From assembly GCA_936450465.1 (NCBI GenBank), contig OW388303.1:11811021-11875020 (forward strand): a stretch of 64,000 nucleotides of DNA. The letters are read 5' to 3'. The position numbers and the translations under genes were made by a program. Each line of letters starts with the position of its first letter. Position 1 is the first letter of the stretch. Source of the stretch: Gibbula magus. Its lineage: Eukaryota; Mollusca; Gastropoda; Trochida; Trochidae. The notes beneath the pieces are model-generated. The model was not told where the DNA came from. It was given only the letters and a program-made list of their open reading frames with translations, and ran no database searches. Positions 48,944-61,985 of this stretch are shown here, piece by piece.

Positions 48944-50477
48944 AGGAAATAATCATTGTGTGAGAACAAGCGATATATCCTAGGATTTGTCGTACTGACA
49001 GCATATTTTGGCTGGCATCCTCTAATACATGACATCACAATACTCTCACATCATCAGGTACATGCCATACAATGCCATGACGTCAAAACCTGATACTATC
49101 ACAATGCTATATGTCGTCATGACGTCACAATATTTTGGTATCGGAGCACTACGATTCTAATGGCTAAATGTGATTTACATAGATGTATAATAATACATAG
49201 CTTCACAGTGTCATTAACAAGACGTGAAATTAATTAAATTTACGAAGATAAATACACGTTTACCTTATCTGCAGATATCAGATAAATTTGTCTTACAACA
49301 TTCATCGATAAAAGTAATATATCGGGTATTTGTAACTTTTATCAACTGGTGTTGATATATCCCCTCAATATTCCCTCGTCCCGCTGTCTTTCGAGGGTAT
49401 ACCGAACTGCCAGACGAGCACATTATTGTCAACCGTGAAGACTGGAGGAGTTAAATAGACTCTTTCAAAGTAACATCCAGTGTTACTACTCCTTCTATGG
49501 GCGTATTCGGGGTAAATACATAAGAAGTATAAGATAGTGATTGACAATCACATCCTTCATACAGTGTAGTGTTGCAATTGACAATACATACTAGTTTCTT
49601 ATACATTTAAATCATTTATTTAGTTCTTTAGTTTCTAACATCACTTTTGATGTTCCAAACAGGGACATTTCATTTAAATTCATTTAATAGAACGATTTTG
49701 ACTCTTATAGTTTACATAGTTTTTAAATGATGTGGTTTGATGGTATATTGATAAAACACGAAACACTGAACTTTACGAGTTCTATGATAACCAAATATAT
49801 CGATATCAAGGGTTTTCATAGTGTTGCTAAACATTTTTCCATCGTTATTTTCTATTCAATTCATAGAGAATGCATTATTATCAAACACACTTCACTTGAT
49901 TCAAAATCAGGCAATAATACTATACAACCCATGTGTACAATTACCCTTGATATGTACGCGTTTACATGCAATAAAGCAGTGTATATAGGTATAACGTTGT
50001 GTATATTACACAAGTTAGGCTAATTGCTCCTAAACGCCCAGTTTTGAATGGAAGATTTATCTTATCAAATTTCCTAATTATTTGCGAATTTCATGATTTA
50101 TGACACACGACGAAAAAGAACCTTATGTTTGTACACATTATCTCGGTGTTGATTGGTGTGTATATACATTTTCGTAACCCTCCAGGTCAAAGGTCATGAT
50201 AAACGTTAACGTCTACGGGTGTCTATTTCTCTCGTGAGATGTACATTGCAGTGCGATATTGACATCACATGTAACACGCACCTGCTAAACTACTTATACG
50301 TCAGAGTGTATGTAATAAACATACGAATATATTGCATCTGTTGTATGTAAATTTCAGCAAAATATAATGAACATATTCATTCCCCTCCAGTGAATGTATA
50401 TTCTATATTTCTGCATATCAAATCTTAAAAACTGACTTGTATTTTTTTTAAAAACCCAGCCTTGCTGAATATTGTCA
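48944..50477. other. Intergenic DNA with two TGACGTCA sites
   Basis: TGACGTCA occurs at 49078-49085 and 49120-49127. No gene recognised. Confidence -1.
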
Positions 50478-50479
50478 GA

Positions 50480-50534
50480 TATTCTTCACAATAGCAATAT
50501 TTTATGGGCGTCAATTTCTTTATTGTGAAGAATA
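50480..50534. repeat. Perfect 14-bp inverted repeat
   Basis: TATTCTTCACAATA (50480-50493) and TATTGTGAAGAATA (50521-50534), spacer 27 bp. It sits just before the pogo remnant; it does not match the pogo terminus. Confidence -1.
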
Positions 50535-50577
50535 ACTAGAAAAATCCAGATACTTTTTATTTATTTATTCTATGTAG

Positions 50578-51092
50578 CTTTTAATAAATACATATACACG
50601 TTTCGAAATTACTGCCGCACAAAAAAGAGAAATTTGTAGATTTAAGCAGGTAAATGTAAAGGCCAGTTTTGATTTCATTAGCAAACATTTTGGACAGGAA
50701 TTTGGACATTCTATCGGCAAAAGCACAATTTCGGACATTTGGCGTAGTAAAGATAAATGGTTAAATATTTCTGAAGATTCTGCTTCACTCACCAGGGCAA
50801 GAAATGCGAAACATCAAAAACTACAGGAAGCACTTTATGTTTGGACAAATGAAATGACCAGTAAAAATGCTGCGGTCAGTGATGATAATGATTGTTTTAT
50901 TAATTTATGTATACCAGTTGTTATGTGTTTGAAATAAAACTCATTTGATATTCTAAATACGTTGTCTTCTGTATGTAGATTAAAGGGGAGTAACTCTTGT
51001 TTGGTTCATTTCAGCAGTCCGAACGTTTCACTATCCGAACGTTTTTGATGAAAAACGGAAGTGTTCGGATTATCGAGGTCTGACTGTATAGA
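50578..51092 (+). pseudogene. Pogo/Tigger-like element: transposase N-terminus and 3' terminal inverted repeat
   Basis: An open frame of about 110 codons (50605-50937, no upstream ATG before a TAG at 50575) encodes QKREICRFKQ, HFGQEFGHSIGKSTISDIW and RSKDKWLNI, then a second segment with RARNAKHQKLQEALYVW. This is the pair of CENP-B-type helix-turn-helix domains that bind the ends of pogo-family transposons. The DDE catalytic part is absent. At 51055-51092 the complement reads ACAGTCAGACCTCGATAATC, a Tigger-style terminus next to TA. A related TCCGAACG stretch lies at 51017-51045. The 5' end was not found, so it is an internally deleted copy. Confidence -1.
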
Positions 51093-53956
51093 GGACGACG
51101 AATATGTTAAATATGTTTGAGTTTATCAATATAACAATATTATCAAAATATTCAAATTCTGAATATATTTTCCAAAGCATTCTCGTGATATCAGAACTGA
51201 CCAGTAAATATATGATTTGTTTTCGTATATTTGCAATTCTTCACAATATTAGAACACATATACTATATACTGGGTCAAAATATAGATACAAACAAACTGG
51301 TAGTTACAGTTAAACCATTTCTCTGAAAGGCAACTTAGTTTTAATTCAGGTTTAAAAAATCATCTGTTCGTGTTTCTGAAAATCTCGCCTTCAAAAATCG
51401 TCGTTTTGGAATCTCCTTATTAGCCACCATTGTAGGAGGTTTTATGACGTCTTCGAATGAAACTCCAACATGTAAGACAACGTAGTATTTACATTTTCAA
51501 TTAAATGCCAAACATTCTGAAACAGCGATTTCAGCACCCTGTGTGTGTTTAAACGAATATTAACACAATACAGGTGATACCTTGATCAATGCAATTGTGT
51601 ATACATGCATGGTAGATTTCTTTACAAAACTTGTGCTTATGAAACACATTCCGGCAGTAATTCTTTTTTTACTCAGTCTTTGGTATAGTTTCTTTTTCAA
51701 AGTAGTTTATCTACTCGAGTCACATTTTTCTGATTTATTTAGGAACAAAGTCAATTTAAACTATTAATAACATTTCCATGCACCACTGTTGCCTTATTAA
51801 AAGATTTCAATTAAAATATTGATGATAAGTTGCTCGAATCTCTTTGCGGTTATATGGTAGGTTACACACGCTAAAATATATAATGATTAAATGAATTTAG
51901 TTTAAACCTGTTTATCACTTACGTAATGTGTTTAGTTGAATCTATTTAAACGTAAACCAACTAAATGTGTTTGCTTATATTGCAGATATGGTTGTAAAGT
52001 GAAGAAGAAAAATCTACGTTTAACATCAACATTTTACCATAAGATGCCCATTGGCCGTATCAACCGTTATCAGATAAGACCTGAAGACGTATGAAATTGA
52101 AATTGTAGTGATCTTCGAAGTTAACAAGCATTTAGAAATAAACACGTAACTAATTAATCAACGTTTGTTACATACCACACGTTTAGTCTGGAATATATTG
52201 ATAAACCCAACCGTTTAAAAGGTCGCTTAAGTTCTCTCTGATTAAGAGTTTTTCACAATTTTGAAATATAACTTTGATTTAATCAAATCATGTGTTTGTA
52301 AACTTCCAATTCATTTATGTATATGATAAATTTAAGTGATGATTTACACGATTTGGCTTGTTGTTGTAATTGTGTCACGTACATTTTAAAAATAATATTT
52401 TGTGCAAATTGGATATTGTATTAGAAAGTTTGTAATTATGTCATTTTTAATGAGTGCACAATTGGTAATTTGAATCACATAAACGTGACCATGAATATAC
52501 ATGCATATGGTGCCTCTCGTACCAAATGGTTATTCATTGTGTATTTATGTGTATTTTGTTTTTATCATACTTATTATTGACGTCAAATAACGTGGATCAT
52601 TTATCCAACTCAACACTTAATATGAATGAAGTAACACCATATACTCTCAACTTCAACTTCACGTGTAAACCGCCATTCAAAATTGGTTAAAAACATTCAC
52701 ATGTTATATAAAACTTGATTAACTTCGTTTTGTCTTGTGGGTGACTCAAACTTTTCATGGACATTTTAAAAAGGAATAAATATGAAAAACATTATTTCCG
52801 GATACCAATGTCCTTATCTTTAAAACCATAATGTTTCTGAATATACACTTACTCCTCCATTAAGTGAATATCTAAGTATTTACTCAGTTTTTACCTTACT
52901 TCTTGCCTTTGAATACATTACATCTGATAATGAAGTAATTAATCATATACTCCGAAAAGAAGTTGTCATCAATACACATGTCATTCTGATTTCTTATTTA
53001 AATCTGTTCTTAATGTCCTTGAAAGATTTGAGTCACCTGCAAACGTATGGACACTATATATAAGTCAACTGTATTATTCTTATTATTGATTGTGTTTCAC
53101 CAGTTTAAATTTCACAATTGCAATTAAACCGTTCATACATAAAACAACAACTAACACTTGTAAACATATAATCAAATCATTAATGACGTTATTATATCAT
53201 TTCAAAATACTAATGATAAAAGACATTATTTTTACATATTCGCGAACTTGACATGAAGCTGTAAATCAACTTTATACCTAACTTATTCTATCCTATGCAA
53301 ATGCATTTTACAAAAAAATCTACAACAAATCCCAATATCTAAAATTTTATTCTTTTAATTTATTTCACTAATTTTACACTGTTAACACATGTCTAACTTC
53401 TGAGTGCTTTTACTACTTTGTTTTCTTTTAACAATAATTGTAAAAGCTATTGCTTTTTTTAAAATTCTTACTTTCTGTTATATTGTATATATATTTTTCA
53501 GCACTCCTTCAGTGACAAGACGTGTATAATTAAAACTGACGTTAAGCCAGTGTTTTTAACACACCATCATCATCATCATCATCATCATCAAAAATTGTTT
53601 ATGCAGTCACTATGTAAAAAGGCATATGCATGTAATACATATACGTATACGAACTGTTACTTCTGTAATGCAGTTTTCCAAATGACGACATATTGTGTCT
53701 GTCATACGGCTCCTTGAACAGTGAACTCTGTCACATCACGTCATCAACATTGTGACGTCATATTATCACTACATGTCATAAACTTTCTGACGCCAGAACA
53801 TTGTCAACAGTAAATGATGTCAGGATATTATGAGGTTATTAAATGATATGATATAATGTATAGATATCACGTGATCGCACACAATCGATATCTGCTTTGA
53901 GAGCCAGTTTAGGACGATAAATAAACATACCAAATATTGTCAATCTTAATTAACAC
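51093..53956. other. AT-rich intergenic DNA, nothing recognised
   Basis: Only short ORFs and the CAT microsatellite. TGACGTCA is present at 52578 and 53753. Confidence -1.
53565..53590. repeat. (CAT)n microsatellite
   Basis: Twenty-six bases of CAT repeats just after GACGTTAAGCCAG, which may be the end of a decayed element. Confidence -1.
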
Positions 53957-54440
53957 AAAACAATTCCATATATGTATTTCTATTCCAATAATGACGACTA
54001 ACCTTTCAACTGCTTATCAGTTTCACAATTACTGAACAACTTATCATATTCTTATGTATACATCTAACAATTACAGGATATTCTTCACAACCTAACACCA
54101 AACCAATTCCATATTCATTTGTATTACAATAATGACTAATAAACTATGAGATACTCATTAATTTAGCATACACTTTACGGAACAACTTGTCACATTCCAA
54201 TACATGTATATAAACTGAAAACACACGGCATCCTCGTCAACCTATCCCCAAACCAATTCCATATTTATTCCTCTCCCAATAGTGACTAATTAATCATCAA
54301 TGACTGTTTAATTTATTTTATATTGACCAACTTGTCATATTTCAGTAAAAACTTTACAATGACAAGAACACGATATTATTCGCAAACCAATTCCACATTT
54401 ATCCCAGTCCCAGTCCTGACTAATAAACTATTAAGTGCTT
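53957..54440. repeat. Degenerate tandem repeat, four units of ~134-150 bp
   Basis: The core CAATTCC recurs at 53961, 54104, 54254 and 54388. Each is followed by CATAT/CATTT, then CCAATA/CCAGTC, then TGAC(T)AAT, and the first three units also share CAACTT(G/A)TCA. The spacing is 143, 150 and 134 bp. Confidence -1.
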
Positions 54441-54640
54441 AGTCTGAGCAGTGCGCAGAAACCCTGAATCAAAACAAGCGTCCGGCATTTTCTCACGGTG
54501 ACATTAGCCCTTGTGTGTCAGGGGGACCATCTGATCCCGGCTATCAGAGGGCGAGAGAAGATATTCCACTAAATCAAAGACCACGCGTTGTTTTCCTAAT
54601 GAAACAATCTATCATCTTAAACGTTGCAATAACGGGGAGT
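54440..54640. promoter_or_regulatory. Candidate conserved noncoding element
   Basis: Short mixed-composition island directly after the degenerate ~140-bp repeats. No open reading frame or repeat signature. Weak call. Confidence -1.
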
Positions 54641-55826
54641 GTTTTGAAAGAAAGCCCCAGCTATTGATCAGGGCCTCGAACCCCCATCGAGGTCTTCGTG
54701 AGATATGTTCAATCACTCTCCCCCGGGGGATTATTGGGGGAAAGAGGGGCATTACAAGCCTACCTGGGCTTAGAGCACGACTTACACCTACTTGGACATA
54801 CCTGTGGGTTAGACCCTTCCACAAACATCGTGGGGCAGTTAGCGGCGTTATTACTATGTCACATATAGTAATCCGTTCTGATAGCGTCTTCTCGTAGGCG
54901 TCGGGAAACTAGAATAATTGAGACCGATGTCACATGAGATATTGGAATTAACGATGGCTTGAGGATTTGAAATTTAGATTTAAAGTACATGTCGACGCTT
55001 TTAATGATTTTTAATGAAGACAGAATTAAAGGGCCACTTTGACGTGAATCTGCTCTGATATTAATGTTTTTTGTGATTGGTTACTACAAAACCAGGAAAG
55101 GTAGTTATACTGGTTTGATATAAACATTACATCAGAATTTGATATTGACACATGTAATGGTGTCAGATGGGCTATCAAAGTTTAGCCTTGGCTAAAACAT
55201 TTTTGTTTTAGTTGTGCATTTAACTATATAGTATTGCCGTTGTTTTGGTTAATATAAAATGGGGATGGAAGTGGTTAGATACTAGGCAGTGCAAATAGTG
55301 TTCACTCTTCTATAAAGTGGTTTTGATTCAGCATAACTAGTAATTGTAAATGAAAGAACACTCAGGAATAAAGGCTGACACGTCTAATACAGTTACAGGG
55401 AAAGAATGGCTTTACAAGCGAAACATTTACACTCACTTTGGTTTATGTGTGCAATGAACTCTGGTAAAGGTATTGTTCTGGTTCTGTTCTGAAAACAATG
55501 TTCTATCATTCTTTGACCTTGATAGTTGTTTGAGATCACATAAAACTCTGGAGTTCTTACTGAGAATGTTATACTGTTGAAAGGAAGGTGGAGCACAAAA
55601 GTAGACCATTAACAATCATACCAGACACAGGAACTAACAATTGTCAAAATCAATGTTGTGAACATATGGATATTTGTCATTAATTAACATCGAAGAACAT
55701 GTCACCTATAGTAAAAGTAAATAAGACAAGTTTAATCAAAAGTGGATGTTGAACAAAATGATATGATTAATTTAAAGTAATATGTCTTGAACTGTTGCTT
55801 CTTGTGTCCAACCTCCATCATATAGG

Positions 55827-56106
55827 GGTCGGGATAGCGCAGTGGTTAGCGCGTTCGGCTTCGGATCAAGAGGTCCGGGGTTCGAATCCCGCGAGGGCAC
55901 GTTAACTTTGTCTACACTGTCTACACTGTTCTACACACAGTAAGGTTTGGGTGCAATGCTACACTGAATTTCAGCGCAGTACCAGTACCACCAATTGTTC
56001 GCTACTTCCAGCCGCTGCTCGCAGGCTTCACCGTTGTGCATAGCCACATGGCGATGCGGTATAAGTGAAATACTCTTGAAAGCGGTGTTAAACTCACCTC
56101 ACCTCA
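55827..56106 (+). mobile_element. tRNA-derived SINE, family B (tRNA-Arg-like head)
   Basis: The head GGATAGCGCAGTGGTTAGCG (box A) and GGTTCGAATCCC (box B) with an anticodon loop CTTCGGA looks like tRNA-Arg(TCG), but the acceptor, anticodon and T stems no longer pair well, so it is not a functional tRNA. A body of ~180 bp follows, ending in GCGGTGTTAAAC and CACCT repeats, a tail common in molluscan SINEs. Confidence -1.
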
Positions 56107-56809
56107 TCTATCATATATTACTATCATATATTACTTATATAATTTATTCTCAATCTTGTTATGCCCAAAGAGTGATATTGTATCAATTCAATAACTAGTC
56201 GAATAATAAGCATAACTAATTATAATTTTTATTATATGCACATACGTGAATGAGGAAGTGAATACGTTGTGGGTTTTACATGTGTAATTATAACAGAATA
56301 TTAGAAATATTAAATTTGCATTATTTTATTCCCACGGGGATTCTACTTTCCTGGATATATATGTAACAGGGTTTCTGAAATAAACAAAAGTTGAATAAAA
56401 AAAATTAACAATGATTGACGATAGAAAGTTACATTTGAAGTAAATGCTGTCACATAAAAAGTGTTACATCAAAAAAGGGGTATTACAAGAAAACCTTGAC
56501 TTACATCTACATTGGTTAATCTATGATGCTGTTCTGATTGACTCTGGCGAGGATACCCCTGTACGAAGGACGTCAATAACTGCACCAACATTAACACCGT
56601 TTTCAGTTGCAACATTACATCTGAGGTCCATATCCCGACAAGTGTATATCTATCTACATCCACTCATTTCATCCATTACACCAAGTATAGACTTTTACCA
56701 AATATAAGACACTTAAATCTAATGAATAGTCTGGTTGAGGAATTCGTGGGCAGAGAAGAGTTTCAATACTCCTTAATTTGAGCACAGTCCATTTGATACA
56801 CATTGATTA

Positions 56810-57318
56810 TACACTGAAGTACAAAAGAAAGTACACACCTCAGTTGGTTTCGATTAATTCAATAATTAACATATACAAGATGAATTTGATTATGGTATTA
56901 TATAATGACACATATCTGCACTGGTTTGAATGAATTAAATTGGTGACTTGTTAATTTTTAGTAAGAATATCTTTGTTTAATATAGACAGGGGCATGAAAT
57001 CAAATTTACACCAAAACGACCCCTATGTTTGAAATGTTGTAAATGTTTGCATATAACGAGGCACATTTATTGATTTTCACAAAAAGATGGCTTATATGTC
57101 GACGAACAGTTGTGTTTTATCCAAAATAATTTTTGAAAAAAAAAGTAAACTCATAATTTTTCAAAGAAATTTAAAAACAATGCACGTAGAAGTATTCCTA
57201 AGAATAACGCCTGCACTTTTCAGTTTTAGAGTAGGACGTCGAAAACTTTAGATATTGTAATTGAAAATCATATACATATGAAAAAACAGGTGTGAGCTTT
57301 CTGTTGTACTTCAGTTTA
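56810..57318. mobile_element. MITE with TA target duplication, family C, copy 2
   Basis: Ends TACACTGAAGTAC (56810) and, on the complement, TAAACTGAAGTAC (57318). The repeats extend about 35 bp. A stretch of roughly 34 bp starting CACCTCAGTTGGTTTCGATT at 56837 is also present, inverted, near 40070-40110 in copy 1, so the two are related although their outermost termini differ. Confidence -1.
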
Positions 57319-59773
57319 TGTTTATGTTGAATGTTGATGAGCAACACTGACATAAAGTATATACGTCAACGTTATCTAACTGGTAGTTGGACGTTTACAT
57401 ACCGGGTGCTTGTGAACTAAAGCATCCTGTCGTACATACAAACTTCAGTTCTACCTAGCAGTAGCCACGTAATGTCGATAGAAATACCAACATCGCCTTA
57501 CATGTCTTTCTTTGAGAATCTACCGATTTGTATAGATGCGGTCAATAAAAAGCCACTACGTGGTGAAAACAGCTGAAAGTGTGACAAGTGTGTATTTATT
57601 GATGACGTTAGCCTCAACAACTTACATCTCTATCACACAAATGCTACTTTCACTTTAACATCAGACAATGGAACATTTTCTCACAACGATGTATCACATT
57701 TAGAAATTTACTTTTATTGATAGTTTGAGATCTTATTATAAGCTTCGATTTGCAGTCTCATTAAAATAAACCAGGATAGAACTCGTCCGGTGGTTTTCCA
57801 TCCACACGGTCTGATGAGATGTTCTGAAGCTAGTTCACTTATCACGAGGCTTCCAACAAAAGCCTTCGGTACAAGAAGTTGGGAGCAAGTACTCCAAGAA
57901 CTAACCTTTCGTCTCTGTCTGTATGTGAACGAATAATTCCGTATGCATTCAAAATGTTGCTATAATTTGAAAAGTGTTTATGTCATTAGTCCGCCATAAT
58001 TTGACTAGGGTTTTGATGTTTTGTTTCTGACGTTGTCTTTCAGGCGTCGTGTATGTTTATAACAAAACTTTAAAGTGAAATGTTCTATGATTGAAATAAC
58101 CAAAACTCCGAATCACGTCTATGTTTATTTCCATTCAATTCTTTATACGGTCAATGTAAAAGAAAACGAAACAATATTTTAAATTTGGTTAAATCTGCCA
58201 ATATAATCCTTATGGCATCATTTCATATAAGTGTTCACTTGTCATACCGTTAAGGCAATTCAGAGAAACCATACCTCTACATAACGTTATACACTACTGC
58301 TAAATGTTCAGCTGAATTTTCTTTTCATAGGCAATACTGCCATGCGACATCAAAGTATTGGTCGCCACACGATGTACGCAAGAGGGAATGATCATAATGA
58401 ATTGACGCAACTTCAGTCTGATTTGCTGACGTCGACGACAGGAAGGGCAACTGATCTGGTCTAGTCATCGCGATCTTTAATTATAGTTTCGCTACATATT
58501 CGTCGAGGTGACTTAACAGAGACGAGAGCACCACTGGAACAGTCGGTTTGAAAAGACGGGATAGTCTAGCGTCAAGTGATGAGTTCATGTAAAGGTTATT
58601 CAGAAACGGGTAACCAATGTAGATACATATGGAAATCAGGGGTGCGTTTCGTAAAATAAAGAGAAACGCGAGAAACATCGGCCAATTATAGACTTCAGCG
58701 TTATATATATACTCGTGGTAACTCAAACCAGTCCCAATGTACGTGGATAAATACGTGGATACGCAATAAATTATAGAAGGAAATGCATCACTATTTAACG
58801 CTGATGATACCATGTGAATACTGGGCAATGATAGGCATGACCATCTCAAACGGTAGTACATATACTCAGTTGAGAAAACTCATTGAATAATTTTGTTATG
58901 TTTATAATTGCCTCTTCTACCTCCCATAACGTTTCTGAAACATTTGTTACAGCAAAACTGGATAGCTATAGGTACCCGGTACCGTTATAAGGTACCAATC
59001 AGCCATAACATTAAATTTAAAGAAAACAAGTGCCAGGTTTATTCAGTTTAGAATACTCAAAATGGATGTCCATGAAAGGTGAAGCAGTACTAAGTTCAGT
59101 GTGTATGACTTCACATAATGTGTGACGTCATGTAAACTCTTGCGCAGCTAAGTTTCATGTCCATAACAAGACATGTAAATAGAAGAGTTGCAAACTGTAC
59201 ATGTTATAAACATATAGAACAGCATACTTGTGCATTTGGATCGTTTGTATTTTTCGAGAAGATGTGATGAAAGCGGAAGAACAACGAGTTCGAAGAACGA
59301 GTTATTCCTCCGCTTCCTTGACAGCTTCGGGAATACGCAATTCATATGCATATACGAAAATATCGATCACGGAACGAATATTTAATATACATTTATACTA
59401 AATTCAAATTGTTTTATCATGAACTTCACATCTTGGAGCTAAATTGAAATTAAAATTCAAGAGGCACGGTTTAGCATTGAAACGCTTGGTGGATATATTA
59501 TAAAGAAGTTGTGCATTCACCCTATACTCCTTATATGTTAATAAGTGGTTTGTATACTTGTAATTGCCCCTGAATGTCTCTCTAGAAACACTTGGCCAGC
59601 CCTTGAACAGTGTGACTGATGGAAAGATGACTGGCAAGGTAGACAGGTCTCTAGGACGACTTCACCATTGACTGTCACATTCTTAGTGAACAAGCACCAT
59701 GAATAGACATTGTGATCAAAGATATTAATGACTTCTATTGATAATATGATTACAATGACGCCACCCTTGGTTA
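57319..59773. other. Intergenic DNA with one unrecognised 126-codon ORF
   Basis: The minus-strand ORF at 58481-58861 has hydrophobic stretches but no domain I recognise and no splice or promoter support. The rest shows nothing. Confidence -1.
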
Positions 59774-60013
59774 ATATAATAATACTTTATTGTCCTCATT
59801 ACAATGTAAATATTGGAAATTCGGGTTGAGCCATTGGCAACCGGAAGCCACTGTCCAGCGCCAGTTCAAGCGTTGTTCTATCCTTATAATATTGAGCGCC
59901 AAGCAAGGAAGCAACAACTCCCATCTTTAATTTGTTTTTGGTATGATGCGGCCGGGAATCGAACACCGACCCCGGGTGATGAGCAGACGCTTTACCAACT
60001 GAGCTACATCCCC
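59774..60013 (-). mobile_element. tRNA-derived SINE, family A, copy 2
   Basis: On the minus strand the 5' head holds a box A-like GTAGCTCAGTTGGTAAAGCG and a box B-like GTGTTCGATTCCC, followed by a ~150-bp body and a 3' end reading GACAATAAAGTATTA. The head is a pol III promoter of tRNA origin. A second copy of the whole unit is at 6.6 kb in the same orientation. Confidence -1.
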
Positions 60014-60849
60014 GGTAAGCTTTTAAAGTCCGTGACATGTAAATACAATATTTTATTGTCAAATCTTCTTAAATTCGAAAAATAAATATTCTTATGTTTT
60101 TTTGTTGTAATTTGTATGGTTTGAATCTTTTGGATGTGATATATTAAAAACAACTTGATTACAATTTGTCTACGCCTGTAAACATATTCCAAACACATGC
60201 AGTCCTTTTGAAGGATTGATCATTGATGTTGCAAGGATTTCAATATGTTCATGTTCAAGATGGTCACAGCAATTAATGCATGTAACTTTGAAAACTGAAG
60301 ATTAGTTTAAAAAAATGAGTTAAAATGCACACTTTTTTTATTCAATTCAAAACCTAAATGTTTCTCAAATATAACAAAAATGTATAAAGTTTGAACTTCG
60401 TAAAAAAAATGTTAAAAACACAAATGTCCATTATTCAAACATTTACAAATACGAAAAACATATATTGAGTTGTTCGATTTAAAATGACTCAAAATGAAGT
60501 TAGAACTTCAATTTTAAATTGATATTTTTTCAAATCAAAACTTTAACACATTAGTAATGCGAACAAAAGAAAATTTCCAGTGCTAAAGAAATCAACTGGA
60601 CATTAGAAAGGCATTAGGGCGATACATATAAACATTTTTCAAAGAAATCGTTCCAACATTAAAACTGACAGTTTTAAAGTTTCATTAGTACTTTTCCAAC
60701 TGAAAATAATGCAGAAGAAGTCGTCCCGACATGAGATGATCGAATAGCAAAACCATTAAAACTCGCGGTTCTAAGTTTCAATAGTATTTTGTCAGTCGAA
60801 AATAATGTAACAAGAGTAGTTTTAGAATATTTGACAAAGGTAGAGAGCT

Positions 60850-61500
60850 CGCGTGTGATACTACATCCCGTTTAGAGCGAGATCGTTTAACGCGCGTCTT
60901 GCTCCGAAGAAGCTTGGCCAACTGAGCCTATATCGATAAAATTGGTGTAAATTGCTACCGCGCGAGGTATTTGCGCGGTATTAAGTGCTCTAAATGCCCA
61001 ATGTCTGCAGTCTTATTATTGATCCCGAGCTTGGGACGACCCGCATCGATCCTTGCTATCTGTGAGATTTCTTTTCGACAAGCAAGAGCCTGGAAATTAA
61101 AAGGCGCTTGACAATGGCTCGCAATGGGTTTCGATCACCGCTTTATGGAAACGTTATCCTGTCGAGCAAGGGGAATTAGGGGGGAGCTGAAAATTATTGC
61201 TTGCGTCTCTTTATCAATTAGGTATTGTCTTCCCAAATCCCACTCAATCTGAAGAGTAGAATCGGCCAGATTTGCAAGCTTTCCCAGCGAATCTTGCCAT
61301 CCAGCACTGGGGACGTTTGAAACGAGTTAGGCGAGATGCAGAAGGGTTTAGTGTTTGGAGAGCTCTTGGTATTACAAGTGTATTGAAATTCTGCATGTTC
61401 TAATTGTTCCGTTGATGAACAAACTGTCCGATAAAACGACTTTTAGATTTGGAATTGCCTTGATAGCCGTGTTTGAATATCATTTAGGGCCAAGATTGAA
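60850..61500. promoter_or_regulatory. Candidate conserved noncoding element with NK-type site
   Basis: GC-richer island. An inverted repeat TACCGCGC (60956-60963) / GCGCGGTA (60973-60980) abuts TTAAGTG (60981-60987), an NK-class core site. Many TTATTGAT, GAATTAG and CAATTAG cores follow. No coding signal. Confidence -1.
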
Positions 61501-61899
61501 CCGGGTTCTGTGACGGAGATTGTTTAACGTGAAAACGTTGGACGTTTTATTGCATAGTTATGGTGAAGACAGTGAGTTTAAATTCAAGCAGTATTTATTA
61601 TTTAAAACAGTAACATCCAATAAGACGAAAATAAATTCTAGACACTTTTTTTTAACGAAATGGATTCTAAGATGAATCATTTCCAAGGTTTGTTTGTCCT
61701 AATTAAATCTGAATAACATACACGTTTCTTTATTTCTTTTTACAATTTTAGAAGGTTGAAATGATATAATAGTGCTTTTCCTTTAGGTGTTTTACGTCTA
61801 ATGTATTGGCATTTTGCACTGTGAAATGGCACATCAGATTGTTCAATGTCTTAAATAAGGCAAATCTTATATAATAGAAAGTACAATGTCAATATATAA

Positions 61900-61985
61900 A
61901 CGTGAAAGTCGAAAATCGGAAAATGTTATTTTGGAAACGTATCTGTAGCAGACAAAAAGACAGAGGTGGGTTGGTAATGTTTTAT
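61900..61985 (+). repeat. Dispersed repeat family E, fragment
   Basis: GTCGAAAATCGGAAAATG, TTTTGGAAACGTAT and CAGACAAAAAGACA match the middle of the 7.0-kb copy. Only this section is preserved. Confidence -1.

Noticed and set aside
55827..55898. Functional tRNA-Arg gene
   Set aside because: Boxes A and B and a TCG anticodon loop are present, but the acceptor, anticodon and T stems pair poorly and a SINE body and tail follow.
58481..58861. 126-codon minus-strand ORF as part of a membrane receptor
   Set aside because: Some hydrophobic stretches but no family motif I can name, and no neighbouring exons.
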